From: Litchfieldia sinesaloumensis
Lineage (GTDB): Bacteria; Bacillota; Bacilli; Bacillales; Bacillaceae_L
Reading direction: 5' to 3'
Length of the DNA stretch: 64,000 nt
Assembly: GCF_900156865.1 (NCBI RefSeq)
Contig: NZ_LT732529.1
Location: 3,880,001 to 3,944,000, forward strand
The translations under genes and the position numbers were made by a program. The notes under the pieces were generated by a model. It had not been told where the DNA came from, searched no databases, and saw only the letters and a list, made by a program, of their open reading frames with translations. Shown in pieces: positions 38,983-48,046 of this stretch (position 1 is the first letter of the stretch; each line of letters starts with the position of its first letter).

Positions 38983-40110
38983 TTAATTAACTGATCCAGT
39001 TCGCTTAATTTCCACCTTTATATTTGGTTTTATCTTTAGTGCTGAGTATTTTTGTCTTAAATCTTTCTCAGTTAAATGGGAATATTTTCTTACACTTCTT
39101 ATTTTTCTTCCGATGCCAATGGGATCCGTATTTAAATTTTTGAACTCCTCAAGTATATTTCCAAATTCTTTGTTTAGGGCTTCACCAATTAGTTGTTCCA
39201 TTTTGTTTAGTGAATCTTTATTTTTCATAGAAGTAGATGGTTGAAATTCTAATGTTGAAACGGAAATCGTTGCATTCAAATGAACCAATTCTTCACTCTT
39301 TATTTCAATGTTACCTTTGTACTTTATTGGATGAAGTGTAATTTTATATAGATCACTTTTAGGAAGGTTGAGTTTTGCTATATCCCTTTTCTCTAGTTCA
39401 TCAGCCGGAATCTCTACAGTTATATCACCTAAAAATGCCTTATTATTTGTGAATAATTTTAGGTAAAGGGTGTTTATCAACGAAATAGACCCAACAATTT
39501 TATCTTCTTTGAATAATGCAACACCATCTATAGAAGGTGCTACCCCATTTGAATTTTTTATGATGGGTAGGGTAGGATCGATACCAATTTCATATAGAGT
39601 GGTTATAAAATCATGTAAGTTGGAGTTGACTAACATTTCTTTCCTTTCGTGTTTATTCAATAGTTGATAGATATAGGATCCCATTTCGGGATATTCTTCA
39701 TAGTTTGTATTGTTAATCGTCTCCTCAGCATTATCAGTAATGGCCAAAAAGATTAAAGAACTGATAATGCTATCTCGTTGCATTGTATCCAGAAAAGAAG
39801 AAATTCCTGTTTCTGCCATATTTTTATTAAACAGTATGGTCCTTAATTGACCAGACGTAATGTCATGGCTTGTCTGTTCCTCTAGTTTTTGTCTGATTTG
39901 TTTGCTAGTCGTTCCTTCAGCTGAAAGGGTTACACTAGTCTTTTCTTCTTTTCGGTCAAATTGTAACAAACTGATAGTACCTTTGTATGTATTGTCATCA
40001 AGCAAGTCATACCCAATAATTGTTGAAATTCCTTGCATTTCTATTATTTTTTCAGGGGCCATGCATGCAGTACAAAGAAGAGAACACAGCAGAATAACCA
40101 TTTTTTTCAT
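38983..40110 (-). CDS. Spore germination lipoprotein (Ger(x)C family), operon 2
   Basis: The 375-residue protein has a signal peptide with lipobox LCTAC (Cys16). Its opening region IIEMQGISTIIGYDLLDDN is the divergent form of the Ger(x)C N-terminus. GIDPTLPIIKNSNG and PSIDGVALFKEDKIVG match the middle domain. It is the last gene of the leftward A-B-C operon, 4 nt after gerB. GGAGTTG precedes the start. It is only distantly similar to the operon 1 lipoprotein, so the two receptors are not a recent duplication. Confidence 0.88.
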   Translation of the reverse strand: MKKMVILLCSLLCTACMAPEKIIEMQGISTIIGYDLLDDNTYKGTISLLQFDRKEEKTSVTLSAEGTTSKQIRQKLEEQTSHDITSGQLRTILFNKNMAETGISSFLDTMQRDSIISSLIFLAITDNAEETINNTNYEEYPEMGSYIYQLLNKHERKEMLVNSNLHDFITTLYEIGIDPTLPIIKNSNGVAPSIDGVALFKEDKIVGSISLINTLYLKLFTNNKAFLGDITVEIPADELEKRDIAKLNLPKSDLYKITLHPIKYKGNIEIKSEELVHLNATISVSTLEFQPSTSMKNKDSLNKMEQLIGEALNKEFGNILEEFKNLNTDPIGIGRKIRSVRKYSHLTEKDLRQKYSALKIKPNIKVEIKRTGSVN

Positions 40111-40114
40111 TCTT

Positions 40115-41209
40115 TCAACTCCGTCTGGAACGAGTATTGATTTTTGATCTAATAATGATGATTACATACAAGAAAATTGGATAGATAAACCAGAGAAAAA
40201 ATCCAGTTTTGCCAATTTGATCAAAAAAATAATTATTATCTACTCTTTTCGTAATGAAAAAACTGCAGATAAAAAGGATAATGGAGATGAGCCATATTCC
40301 ATATTTTTGTTTTATGTGAAAAATCTGTTTAATACCCTTGGAAGAAATATATAGTGTGATACAAAGATTTGGAAAAATAACTAAAATCCATAATGGAACC
40401 GCAACAAATTCAAAACGTTCAATAAATGGAAAATGGACAGTGCTAATCATGCTGACAACAGGCCATACATTCATCTCTAATTCTTTAGCGCTAAAAAATA
40501 AAATAGAAACTACAGTTGTTAGTAAAACAAGAATGGTCGTAAACCAGACTGCTATTTGACTAAAAAGCTGAAGTTTATTTTTCTCCTTTATAAATGGAAA
40601 AATAAATAGCAACGTCTCGAAACCTAACATTGTATAACTGCTCTTGAAAACTCCCTTCATCATTTCTGAAGGAGTTGTCGTCATTATAGGTAAAATCCTT
40701 GTTACGTTTATGGTTTGAAGAGGTTGGTACACAACAAATAGCAGCCATATAGTCACTAAAAAGGATAAGAAGCAAACACCGGTCACTACTCTGAATCCGC
40801 CTGATACAGCATAAATGGTTATCATTAATAAAGCCAATACCCCGACCCATTCATAGACTCCTTCATATCCCCATGTTAGTGACAACTCGACATAACTAAT
40901 GGTAATCGAATAATGGACGGCAATATAGTAAATGACAATTACGAAGTTTAAAATACTACCAATCAAGCGTCCAAATATATGATCATGAATTTCGAATAGA
41001 GTACCACCTTCATTTTTATTTAGGATAGATAGTATGATCCATGTAATTAAGCTAACGATTAAACCAGAAAGTAAAATGGAGATCCAAGCATCTTTTTTTG
41101 ATTCTAGATATATAATTCTTGGAACGCCAAGAATCCCCATACCAATTTGCGAAGTGTGTATGATAAAAAATGCCATAAAGGCGTTAACAAAACGTATATT
41201 TGATTTCAT
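40115..41209 (-). CDS. Spore germination permease-like subunit B, operon 2
   Basis: The 364-residue protein has about ten membrane helices and the GerB N-terminal region, with VNAFMAFFIIHTSQIGMGIL and then KKDAWISILLSG. I start it at ATG 41209, where GAGGTG is correctly spaced; an in-frame TTG 12 nt upstream overlaps the gerA stop. It lies between the A and C genes of operon 2. Confidence 0.92.
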   Translation of the reverse strand: MKSNIRFVNAFMAFFIIHTSQIGMGILGVPRIIYLESKKDAWISILLSGLIVSLITWIILSILNKNEGGTLFEIHDHIFGRLIGSILNFVIVIYYIAVHYSITISYVELSLTWGYEGVYEWVGVLALLMITIYAVSGGFRVVTGVCFLSFLVTIWLLFVVYQPLQTINVTRILPIMTTTPSEMMKGVFKSSYTMLGFETLLFIFPFIKEKNKLQLFSQIAVWFTTILVLLTTVVSILFFSAKELEMNVWPVVSMISTVHFPFIERFEFVAVPLWILVIFPNLCITLYISSKGIKQIFHIKQKYGIWLISIILFICSFFITKRVDNNYFFDQIGKTGFFLWFIYPIFLYVIIIIRSKINTRSRRS

Positions 41210-41217
41210 TTTGCACC

Positions 41218-42717
41218 TCAAAATTCATCTAAATCCGGTGAATTTTTTAATCGCTCCTTTAGGCGAATGGAGTCTTTTGTTCGATTTACTAACGGTCGTC
41301 TTCTATAAAAATGGTGGGGGAGACGTAGTAAAAAATATTTTAAATCTTTCATTCTTAGCGGATATAGAGGGGCAAGATAAGGTTTATTTAAAGAAGTTAA
41401 TTTTAACAAGTGAACCATTAGAATACATATACCGACAATGATTCCGTTTAACCCCCAAACACCTGCTAAAATAATGAATGGAAATCTAGCAATTCTGACA
41501 GCAGTGCCCATTTCATAAATAGGTGCCGAAAATGCTCCTAATGCACTAAATGCAACAATGATAATTAAAATATTGCTCGTTAACCCTGCCTCAACCGTTG
41601 CTTGACCAATAACAATTCCTCCTACAATTCCCATTGTTTGTCCTACTTTTGAAGGAAGGCGGGCCCCAGCTTCTCTAAGTAACTCAATTAAAAATTCTAG
41701 TAAGAGTGCTTCTAATAAGGGTGGAAAAGGAACTTGTGAACGTGATTGTCCAATGATAAATAACAATTTAGATGGTATAAGTTCAAAATGATAAGTCATG
41801 GCAGCCACATATATGGCTGTTAAAAATAGAGAACCTACCATAGCAAATAATCGGATAAAACGAATAAATGTACTTAAAGACCATCTCAAATAGTTATCTT
41901 CTGTTGATTCGAAAAATGAGAAAAAATTAGCAGGTCCAATAATGGCTACTGGGCTACCATCTAAAAAAACTCCAATTCTGCCGTTTAAAATCGAATAGAT
42001 GAACCGATCGGGAAGCTCTGTTAAAATAAATTGTGGAAGTAAAGAGTAATGATTATCTTCTAGGCATTGAGCTAATACGGAACTGTCAATTATATTTTCC
42101 GTTTTTAATTGATTAATCCTGTCCTTAAGTGTCTGAAGGGTGTCATCGTTCGCAATATCTTTTATATATACAATTCTTACTTGCTTTTGAACGCGTTCCC
42201 CAATTTTTATTTCATCCGTGCACAAATTCTTATCTTTAAGATTTTGTCTTATGATCTTAACGTTAGAAGTTAATGATTCAGTAAACGAAATTTTAGGGCC
42301 ATATACTAACGATTCTGTTTCAGCTTTCTCTATCGAGCGTTCAATGGGATTTGCGCAGTTCACCATGAATCCCTTTTTTTCGTCTAAGAAATAAATATAA
42401 GCAAATCCATTTAATAGGGAAGAGATTACCTCTTGTTCCTCTGTATTTACCTTTATTTCCTCTATAGGTATGTTTTTCCTTAAATAGGTGTAATGTAAGA
42501 ATTCTACAGAAAGTTCTTCCATGTATCTAATGACATATTCATTTAGAAACTCTGGCTTAATTAAATTCTTCATGAAAATAATATGAATTTCCTCTTGTCC
42601 AGCTTCAATCTTTCTACACTTTAAGTCGGGAGATTCATTAAGAATCAATTTAATTTTTTCATAATCTGGGAAGTTATCATTATTATGATGCTCTTTCATT
42701 CTGAACATATCCTTCAA
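41218..42717 (-). CDS. Spore germination receptor subunit A (GerA family), operon 2
   Basis: The 499-residue protein shows the GerA-family core: YGPKISFTESLTSNVKIIRQNL near residues 140-161, DGSPVAIIGPANFFSFF, and the membrane region with PFPPLLEALLLEFLIELLREAGARLP. It heads the leftward operon A-B-C. Order and sequence differ from operon 1 (A-C-B), so this is a different receptor type brought to the same neighbourhood. Confidence 0.93.
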   Translation of the reverse strand: MKDMFRMKEHHNNDNFPDYEKIKLILNESPDLKCRKIEAGQEEIHIIFMKNLIKPEFLNEYVIRYMEELSVEFLHYTYLRKNIPIEEIKVNTEEQEVISSLLNGFAYIYFLDEKKGFMVNCANPIERSIEKAETESLVYGPKISFTESLTSNVKIIRQNLKDKNLCTDEIKIGERVQKQVRIVYIKDIANDDTLQTLKDRINQLKTENIIDSSVLAQCLEDNHYSLLPQFILTELPDRFIYSILNGRIGVFLDGSPVAIIGPANFFSFFESTEDNYLRWSLSTFIRFIRLFAMVGSLFLTAIYVAAMTYHFELIPSKLLFIIGQSRSQVPFPPLLEALLLEFLIELLREAGARLPSKVGQTMGIVGGIVIGQATVEAGLTSNILIIIVAFSALGAFSAPIYEMGTAVRIARFPFIILAGVWGLNGIIVGICILMVHLLKLTSLNKPYLAPLYPLRMKDLKYFLLRLPHHFYRRRPLVNRTKDSIRLKERLKNSPDLDEF

Positions 42718-42901
42718 CCGTTTTTAATAGTGTCTGTATAAACAATTAATTTATACAGAATATGGATAGAAGGAAGTATTACTCTACAGCAGCTCTATTA
42801 TAATTACCCCTTTACTTTTCTGTTTAACAATCGTGCCCAATTGTTGAAGACTAAAATTTATATTCACCAAGAAAATTGATATGCTCCTAACCTAACAAAT
42901 T

Positions 42902-43585
42902 TTATTTAGGACTTACATGAATGCCTTCACTCTCTCGCCAATCTGCGTAGAGTATACGCTTTACATTATCATATCCATTGGTAGTTAATTCGTTATCTAA
43001 CCAATGTTGATCAAATCCGAGTTCATGTAAATTATCCCATAAAATTTCTCCATCTATAATTAACGATGTTGGAAGGTCTACAGGACTTTCTGGGAGATTG
43101 AGATCTTGCTTGTCTGGTTTTTGATACTGGGATTTTAATAATAAACTTAATTGCCCATTAGCTTCCAATATACCGTATTTGACTTCGCGGACTGAAAAGA
43201 CATTATTTTGACGGAGTATACTCAATACTTGATTTACATCCAATTTGTTCTTTGTAAGTAACTTTCTGTCCATAACACCATCTCGAATGATGATGTTAGG
43301 ATTCCCTAATAAGAGAGAACGTGTCGATTTACTTTTTAGAGTCATAAACTCTATTCCCAACATAAGAAGTGTCCACAGCCCGATAGCATATAAAAAATGG
43401 AAAATCCCTACCTTATCTTCATAAATGGTACTTCCTAAAAAATCTCCAAGTACTAACACAAAAACTAAGTGAAACGGGGTTAACTGATAGATGGATGTTC
43501 TACCTGTTATGGTAATGACAAAAAATAAAGTGGCAAAACCAACGATGACTTTGATTGTCAGTATACCAATTTTAACTTCTTCCAA
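42902..43585 (-). CDS. YetF/DUF421-family membrane protein
   Basis: The 227-residue protein has three N-terminal membrane helices (about 1-85) and a cytoplasmic C-terminal domain with LLGNPNIIIRDGVMDRKLLTK and SVREVKYGILEANGQLSLL, typical of the DUF421 (YetF/YrbG/YkjA) family. In B. subtilis some members affect spores or stress, but no general function is known. I start it at TTG 43585 because GGAGG lies 7 nt upstream; the longer frame would start on that site. It lies 23 nt after the CBO0543-like gene. Confidence 0.85.
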   Translation of the reverse strand: MEEVKIGILTIKVIVGFATLFFVITITGRTSIYQLTPFHLVFVLVLGDFLGSTIYEDKVGIFHFLYAIGLWTLLMLGIEFMTLKSKSTRSLLLGNPNIIIRDGVMDRKLLTKNKLDVNQVLSILRQNNVFSVREVKYGILEANGQLSLLLKSQYQKPDKQDLNLPESPVDLPTSLIIDGEILWDNLHELGFDQHWLDNELTTNGYDNVKRILYADWRESEGIHVSPK

Positions 43586-43608
43586 AGTTTTTTCCTCCAA
43601 TTTATATT

Positions 43609-44253
43609 TTACTTAGTTGTAAGATCTTGAGGTTTAGATAATGAGGCTAGTTTTAGTATTAAAGCTCGAGTTACAATTCCAACAATGATGTAATAGATGA
43701 ATGAATACTTGTATCTCCATTCTAAATAATTTACAAGTTTGACTGACTCGCAAAAGGGTTCACCTATAAAGGCATATGTTAGTGCCATAATAATCTGGGC
43801 TAAAATAAAAGATTTCCATGTTCTAAAATATTGATATAACAACATGTAAGCTACAGGTACCATTGAAAAATCAAAAGGAAAGGCCCGAGGAATAAAAGGA
43901 AGGAATGCAATGGGGTAATCCCAAAAACTATATTGTGCACCAACTACATCTAATAAGGTTGTAGTCAAGATAATAATGGTGCCAAATAACAAAATTTCTA
44001 AAATAATCTCTCGTTTAACAAGTTTAGCCCATATAACCCAAGGCACAATTAAAAAAACGACTAAAATCCACCATTCCCAAGTTAAAAACTCATTTTTTAG
44101 CCAACCATTTAATTCTAAATGATAAAGCTTATCTTCTAATAAGCGTATTTCCTTAAGATTTTCAGATATATTATTAATTGAAATCACCCCTAGTTTTTCT
44201 CTTAACATGCACAAACTATGTAGCGAGTATACGTTTGGAATACAAGGAATCAT
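43609..44253 (-). CDS. CBO0543-like membrane protein
   Basis: The protein has about five membrane helices. WDYPIAFLPFIPRAFPFDFSM followed by PVAYMLLYQYF matches the conserved block of this Firmicutes family, often seen near spore genes. The true start is uncertain. The full frame begins with an unrelated-looking stretch and no clear ribosome site. AGGGGTGA at about 44187 is well spaced only for an ATT codon near 44174, so a rare start or a GTG inside the site is possible. It is read with the DUF421 gene. Confidence 0.65.
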   Translation of the reverse strand: MIPCIPNVYSLHSLCMLREKLGVISINNISENLKEIRLLEDKLYHLELNGWLKNEFLTWEWWILVVFLIVPWVIWAKLVKREIILEILLFGTIIILTTTLLDVVGAQYSFWDYPIAFLPFIPRAFPFDFSMVPVAYMLLYQYFRTWKSFILAQIIMALTYAFIGEPFCESVKLVNYLEWRYKYSFIYYIIVGIVTRALILKLASLSKPQDLTTK

Positions 44254-44809
44254 ATACTAAAAAAGTGCATAACAAATAACCTTCCGATTTACTAATTGGA
44301 AGATTTACAGTATATAGTTGATTTTAGGGATAGTTACAAAAATGACTTTTACAAGCGATTTTATACAGAAACTTCTTTGTTTAGCCAAGAACTGTATAAT
44401 GGTTCTTGTGTAATTAAGTGCATAAAGGTTTTCTTTTAATGTCAGTTTACACGCTATTTTCATTGCCATTTATGTGATATGCACCTCAAAACGGAACGGT
44501 TTAGTATTAGACTTGACTTTAGGCGAGAATATTACATAGTGTAATGGTGTTTATTAATGATACGGTTCACCGTGGTGATTTAAGAGGCAATAATAGGCAT
44601 TGGTGAAATACCAATGCCTACTACTTGAGGTAAACTGCATTATCTAAATGTTAAGTAAAAAAATAAAAAAGTTTATGCTAACATTTGCTAACGCAATTAA
44701 GTAAAAACTGTAACATCTCGTTAAAGATGTTACAGTTAGAAAATTCCAAAACGTTGATTTACTGCACTTTTGGAACACAACATGAAAGATGTTACAACTT
44801 ATCATATTG
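44254..44809. other. Right-end region of element 2, hairpins and arm repeats
   Basis: No gene is supported. TAGGCATTGGT (44594-44604) / ACCAATGCCTA (44610-44620) and AACTGTAACATCT (44706-44718) / AGATGTTACAGTT (44725-44737) form long perfect hairpins. AGATGTTACA recurs at 44787-44796. TGCTAAC occurs at 44676-44682 and 44686-44692, probably arm sites of the lost integrase. Confidence 0.55.
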
Positions 44810-45065
44810 TGGGCGGCATGATGTAATAACGAAAAGCGGAAGTGGCTTGCTCAGCCCCGACAAGCATAAGACGGACCGACCATGTGGCGCTCTTTGCCAC
44901 AAGGGCGGGGTGGCTAGACCAGAGAGGGGCTAGCCGCTTGAGCTAGACATTATGTCTCTCCTAAACCCTTGATATGAATGGGTTTTATAGTAAGATGAGA
45001 GTGGAATGCTAACATTTTGCTAACATTGAGGTTTTAATCGAGGCTTCTCATTAGTTATTTTAACT
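44810..45065 (+). repeat. Long direct repeat, copy B, with the third att core
   Basis: The first 19 bp (44810-44828) equal the 3' part of the groEL att core. The next 235 bp repeat copy A at 28504-28740, including the GC-rich palindromic segment (44829-44953) and TGCTAACAT arm repeats at 45007-45015 and 45018-45026. This is the right end of element 2 and the left end of what remains of a third unit. Confidence 0.8.
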
Positions 45066-45084
45066 TTTGAGAAGCCTTTTTTCT
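45034..45084 (-). pseudogene. Vestige of a third integrase C-terminus
   Basis: On the minus strand a frame reads KKASQKLK, stop, LMRSLD, stop at 45034. This is the same ending as the decayed integrase at 28709 (KKEASHKFDKLMRSLR) and follows the same long repeat. Nothing of the catalytic domain is left. The segment also forms a hairpin with a T run and may now serve as a terminator. Confidence 0.55.
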
Positions 45085-45231
45085 ATATTCTATTGTACGT
45101 ATTAATCTTGGAATCCATAAAATATTTATGAAGCTTTTGCCCTTTTCGACAAATAGATCGGATTATTATAATTTCATATTTGTTTAACTACGTACAGCTA
45201 GATTTGATAAACGTTAAGCAACTTAAAATTT

Positions 45232-45264
45232 GTGCCTTTTCTAAAAAATGAAAGGCACTTTTTT
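45232..45264 (+). terminator. Rightward terminator-like hairpin
   Basis: GTGCCTTTT pairs with AAAGGCAC, followed by TTTTTT. No gene ends here on the plus strand, so it may be a relic. Confidence 0.6.
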
Positions 45265-45328
45265 GCGTTAAGAAAAGGGTTTACAGAAAAAAAGGCCTTT
45301 CATGGCCCCTACATATAGAATATGTAAG

Positions 45329-45460
45329 TTATTTAAATGATATCTCTTTAGCAGTTTGTTTAATGTGATTAAGTAGAAATTCTTCAACATCCTGAATGCT
45401 TAGACCTAACTCCTTTGCTTCGGAAATTAATTTAACCCAGTCTTGATCTAATCCTTCCAA
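45329..45460 (-). CDS. sinI: Minimal SinI-type antirepressor
   Basis: SinI binds and disables the biofilm/sporulation repressor SinR. The 43-residue protein is almost only the SinI domain: GLDQDWVKLISEAKELGLSI and then VEEFLLNH. I start it at TTG 45460 because a strong GGAGG lies 7 nt upstream; a longer ATG frame would start at 45511 without a ribosome site. No sinR is adjacent, so it would act on a SinR encoded elsewhere. A weak hairpin with U residues (about 45286-45310) follows. Confidence 0.85.
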   Translation of the reverse strand: MEGLDQDWVKLISEAKELGLSIQDVEEFLLNHIKQTAKEISFK

Positions 45461-45671
45461 TCTCTTACCTCCATTAAATTTATTATAATGCAAATTGGTT
45501 ACGGTTCTCATATAAAGAATAAACGATTGTGCTTGAATACAATATTGAGGAATGTTAATACTTTTTCATTTTGTTAGTAAAAAATGGTTTACTACATTCC
45601 ATTATCGTTTCTTAGCTCTCCTAGACTGAGTTCATCTCATTAGTTAGAAATCTCAAACTTATAATTGACAG

Positions 45672-45715
45672 TGATAATCATTTTCAATTATACTGTTAAT
45701 TGATAATGATTTTCA
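45672..45715 (+). promoter_or_regulatory. Two Fur boxes
   Basis: TGATAATCATTTTCA (45672-45686) and TGATAATGATTTTCA (45701-45715) each match the 7-1-7 Fur consensus TGATAATNATTATCA with one change. They lie 210 bp before the reductase gene and predict iron repression of it and of the siderophore importer. Confidence 0.85.
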
Positions 45716-45923
45716 TTTAACTAGAAGTGCATTAAACTACTTAAATTGTAAACAGCATCTAATCCTTACTACATAATTAGGAAAAATTTGTTATTCAGAA
45801 GGTGGATACGAATAAATGTTATTCAAATTTTCCTACAAAAATTGTGCACGATTGACTAATCTGCAGTAGAGAAAAGTTTTTCCTAGCCATTACAAAAAAC
45901 ACTTGGTACTTAAGGAGGTTCAT

Positions 45924-46946
45924 ATGGAGTTATTTGATGTAACGATCGTTGGTGGAGGTCCTGCGGGCTTATATAGTGCTTTTTATAGTGGTTTACGAGA
46001 TTTGAAAACGAAGATAATCGAGGTGCAACCTGTCCTAGGAGGTAAGGTGAACATTTATCCCGAAAAGGTTTTGTGGGATGTAGGTGGACTTCCTCCAATG
46101 CAAGCACAACAATTCGTTCAAAACTTAATAATGCAGGCGAACACTTTTTCTCCAACGATTTGTCTAAATACTAAAGTGGAGCAAGTAAAGAAACAGGATG
46201 ATATTTTTGTTATAACAACGAGTCAAGGAGAAGTCCATTATTCCAAAACAATAATTGTTGCTGTAGGTGGAGGAATCTTAAATCCAATTAAGCTTGAATT
46301 GGAAGGCGCAGAAAAATATGAAATGACGAACTTACATTATACGATTTTAGGTCTAGAAAGCTTTCGTAATAAAAAGGTTCTTGTATCAGGTGGGGGAAAT
46401 GGAGCCTTTGACTGGGCCGTAGAACTTTTATCAGTGGCAAAAGAAGTCGTTGTGATTTATCGCAAGGAGCAAATAACTGCTCACGAGTCTCAGGTGAAGA
46501 AGTTAAAAGAGCATGGTGTGAAATTTATGCTTAATGCGGAAATTCAATCCTTAGTATCAAATGAAGATAAAAAGGCGATAGATTATGTTGCCATTTCCCA
46601 AAATGGAGTGACGCACCAAATACAGGTCGATGATGTACTAATTTGTCATGGTTATAACCGAGAAATATCATTATCTTTTGATGATAATATTCAACCACAG
46701 CGTAAAGACGATTATTATCTTGTGAGTCATGGCCAATGTAAGACTTCTGTTCCAGGAATTTTTGGTGCAGGCGATATAGTATCTTACGACGACAAAGTAA
46801 ATTTATTGGTTGGTACCTTCCAAGATGCAGTGCTTGCGGTTAATAATGCATGCATGTATATCAATCCGGGGGCAGAAAAATATGCAATGGTATCTTCTCA
46901 TAATGATAAATTTGAAGAGAAAAACAAAGAGCTTTTAAAAAAGTAG
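45924..46946 (+). CDS. Ferredoxin/flavodoxin-NADP+ reductase, YumC/YcgT type
   Basis: This thioredoxin-reductase-like FAD enzyme moves electrons between NADPH and ferredoxin or flavodoxin. The 340-residue protein has the FAD motif IVGGGPAGLYSAFYSG near residues 8-23, the NADPH motif VSGGGNGAFDWA near 155-166 and a C-terminal FGAGDI. It lacks the CxxC of thioredoxin reductase, as expected. I start it at ATG 45924 behind AAGGAGGT. The Fur boxes and the importer genes suggest that it reduces ferric siderophore iron in the cytoplasm. Confidence 0.88.
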   Translation: MELFDVTIVGGGPAGLYSAFYSGLRDLKTKIIEVQPVLGGKVNIYPEKVLWDVGGLPPMQAQQFVQNLIMQANTFSPTICLNTKVEQVKKQDDIFVITTSQGEVHYSKTIIVAVGGGILNPIKLELEGAEKYEMTNLHYTILGLESFRNKKVLVSGGGNGAFDWAVELLSVAKEVVVIYRKEQITAHESQVKKLKEHGVKFMLNAEIQSLVSNEDKKAIDYVAISQNGVTHQIQVDDVLICHGYNREISLSFDDNIQPQRKDDYYLVSHGQCKTSVPGIFGAGDIVSYDDKVNLLVGTFQDAVLAVNNACMYINPGAEKYAMVSSHNDKFEEKNKELLKK

Positions 46947-47001
46947 TTTACAAGGTTTAAACGAGTAGTCTTAAAAAAATATTAGATAGGTAGGGTTCTA
47001 A

Positions 47002-48045
47002 ATGAAAAACAAAAAAATATTTTTACTACTAACTTTAACCATTATTTCTATACTTGCATTGGCAGGCTGCTCTAGCCAGTCTTCGAATACTGAAGAAAAA
47101 AGCAAAGAGTCAGCTCCTTCAACTGATACAGACTCAACATACCCAATGACAATTAAACATGCTCTAGGGGAGACTGTTATTGAAAGCCAACCAGAACGAG
47201 TTGTAACCATTCAATGGGGAAATCATGATATTGCCTTAGCACTTGGAGTTGTGCCGGTAGGTTTCTCAGCTGCAAACTATGGTGTTCAGGATGAGAGCGG
47301 AATGCTACCTTGGACAGCAGAGAAATTAAAAGAACTTGGACAGGAAAATCCAACTATCTTTCAAGATACAGATGGGCTCGATTATGAAGCCATTTCAGAT
47401 GCTAATCCGGATGTCATTCTTGCTACGTACTCAGGTATTACTCAAGAAGAATACGATACTTTAAGTGAAATCGCACCTGTAGTTGCCTATCAAACTAGTC
47501 CTTGGGTAGCTTCATGGCGTGAACAGACCCTTTATAATTCTATGGGAATGGGTCTAGAAGAAGAAGGTAAGCAACTTATTGCTGATATAGAGAAATTAAT
47601 TGAAGAAAAAACATCAGAACATCCTGAAATTAAGGGTAAAAAGGCAGCATTCGTAAGTATTAGTCCTGCTGATTTATCCAAATTCTACATCTACTCACCA
47701 GAAGATCCACGTGGTGAATTCCTAACTGAATTAGGAATGGATTATCCTGAAAGTATTGCTAATCAAATGACTAAGGGTAGTTTCTATATAGAAGTAAGTG
47801 CTGAAAATGCTGATATGCTTAACGAGGCGGAAGTGTTGGTGTCATACGGTGATGGTAGTACTCTTGCGGCTTTACAGGCTGATCCAATCTTTGGAAAGAT
47901 ACCAGCGATAGAGAGAGGTTCTGTTGTAATTATTGGAGATAACACCCCACTTGCAGCAGCGGGAACTCCAAACCCTCTTGCTATCCAATACTCAATTGAT
48001 GAGTACTTAACTTATCTCTCAGAAGCTGTAAGTAAGTTGAAATAA
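47002..48045 (+). CDS. Iron-siderophore substrate-binding lipoprotein
   Basis: The 347-residue protein has a signal peptide with lipobox LAGC (Cys23) and a class III periplasmic-binding fold: TIKHALGETVIESQPERVV, then DVILATYSGITQEEYDTLSE and a C-terminal AIERGSVVIIGD. This is the FhuD/FecB group that delivers ferric siderophores or citrate to FecCD permeases. The exact ligand is unknown. It leads the importer operon and follows the reductase by 55 nt. Confidence 0.92.
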   Translation: MKNKKIFLLLTLTIISILALAGCSSQSSNTEEKSKESAPSTDTDSTYPMTIKHALGETVIESQPERVVTIQWGNHDIALALGVVPVGFSAANYGVQDESGMLPWTAEKLKELGQENPTIFQDTDGLDYEAISDANPDVILATYSGITQEEYDTLSEIAPVVAYQTSPWVASWREQTLYNSMGMGLEEEGKQLIADIEKLIEEKTSEHPEIKGKKAAFVSISPADLSKFYIYSPEDPRGEFLTELGMDYPESIANQMTKGSFYIEVSAENADMLNEAEVLVSYGDGSTLAALQADPIFGKIPAIERGSVVIIGDNTPLAAAGTPNPLAIQYSIDEYLTYLSEAVSKLK

Positions 48046-48046
48046 A

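Noticed and set aside
44685-44933. 82-codon ORF over the att core and GC-rich repeat
   Set aside because: The frame exists only because the repeat is GC-rich; the other repeat copy does not keep it.
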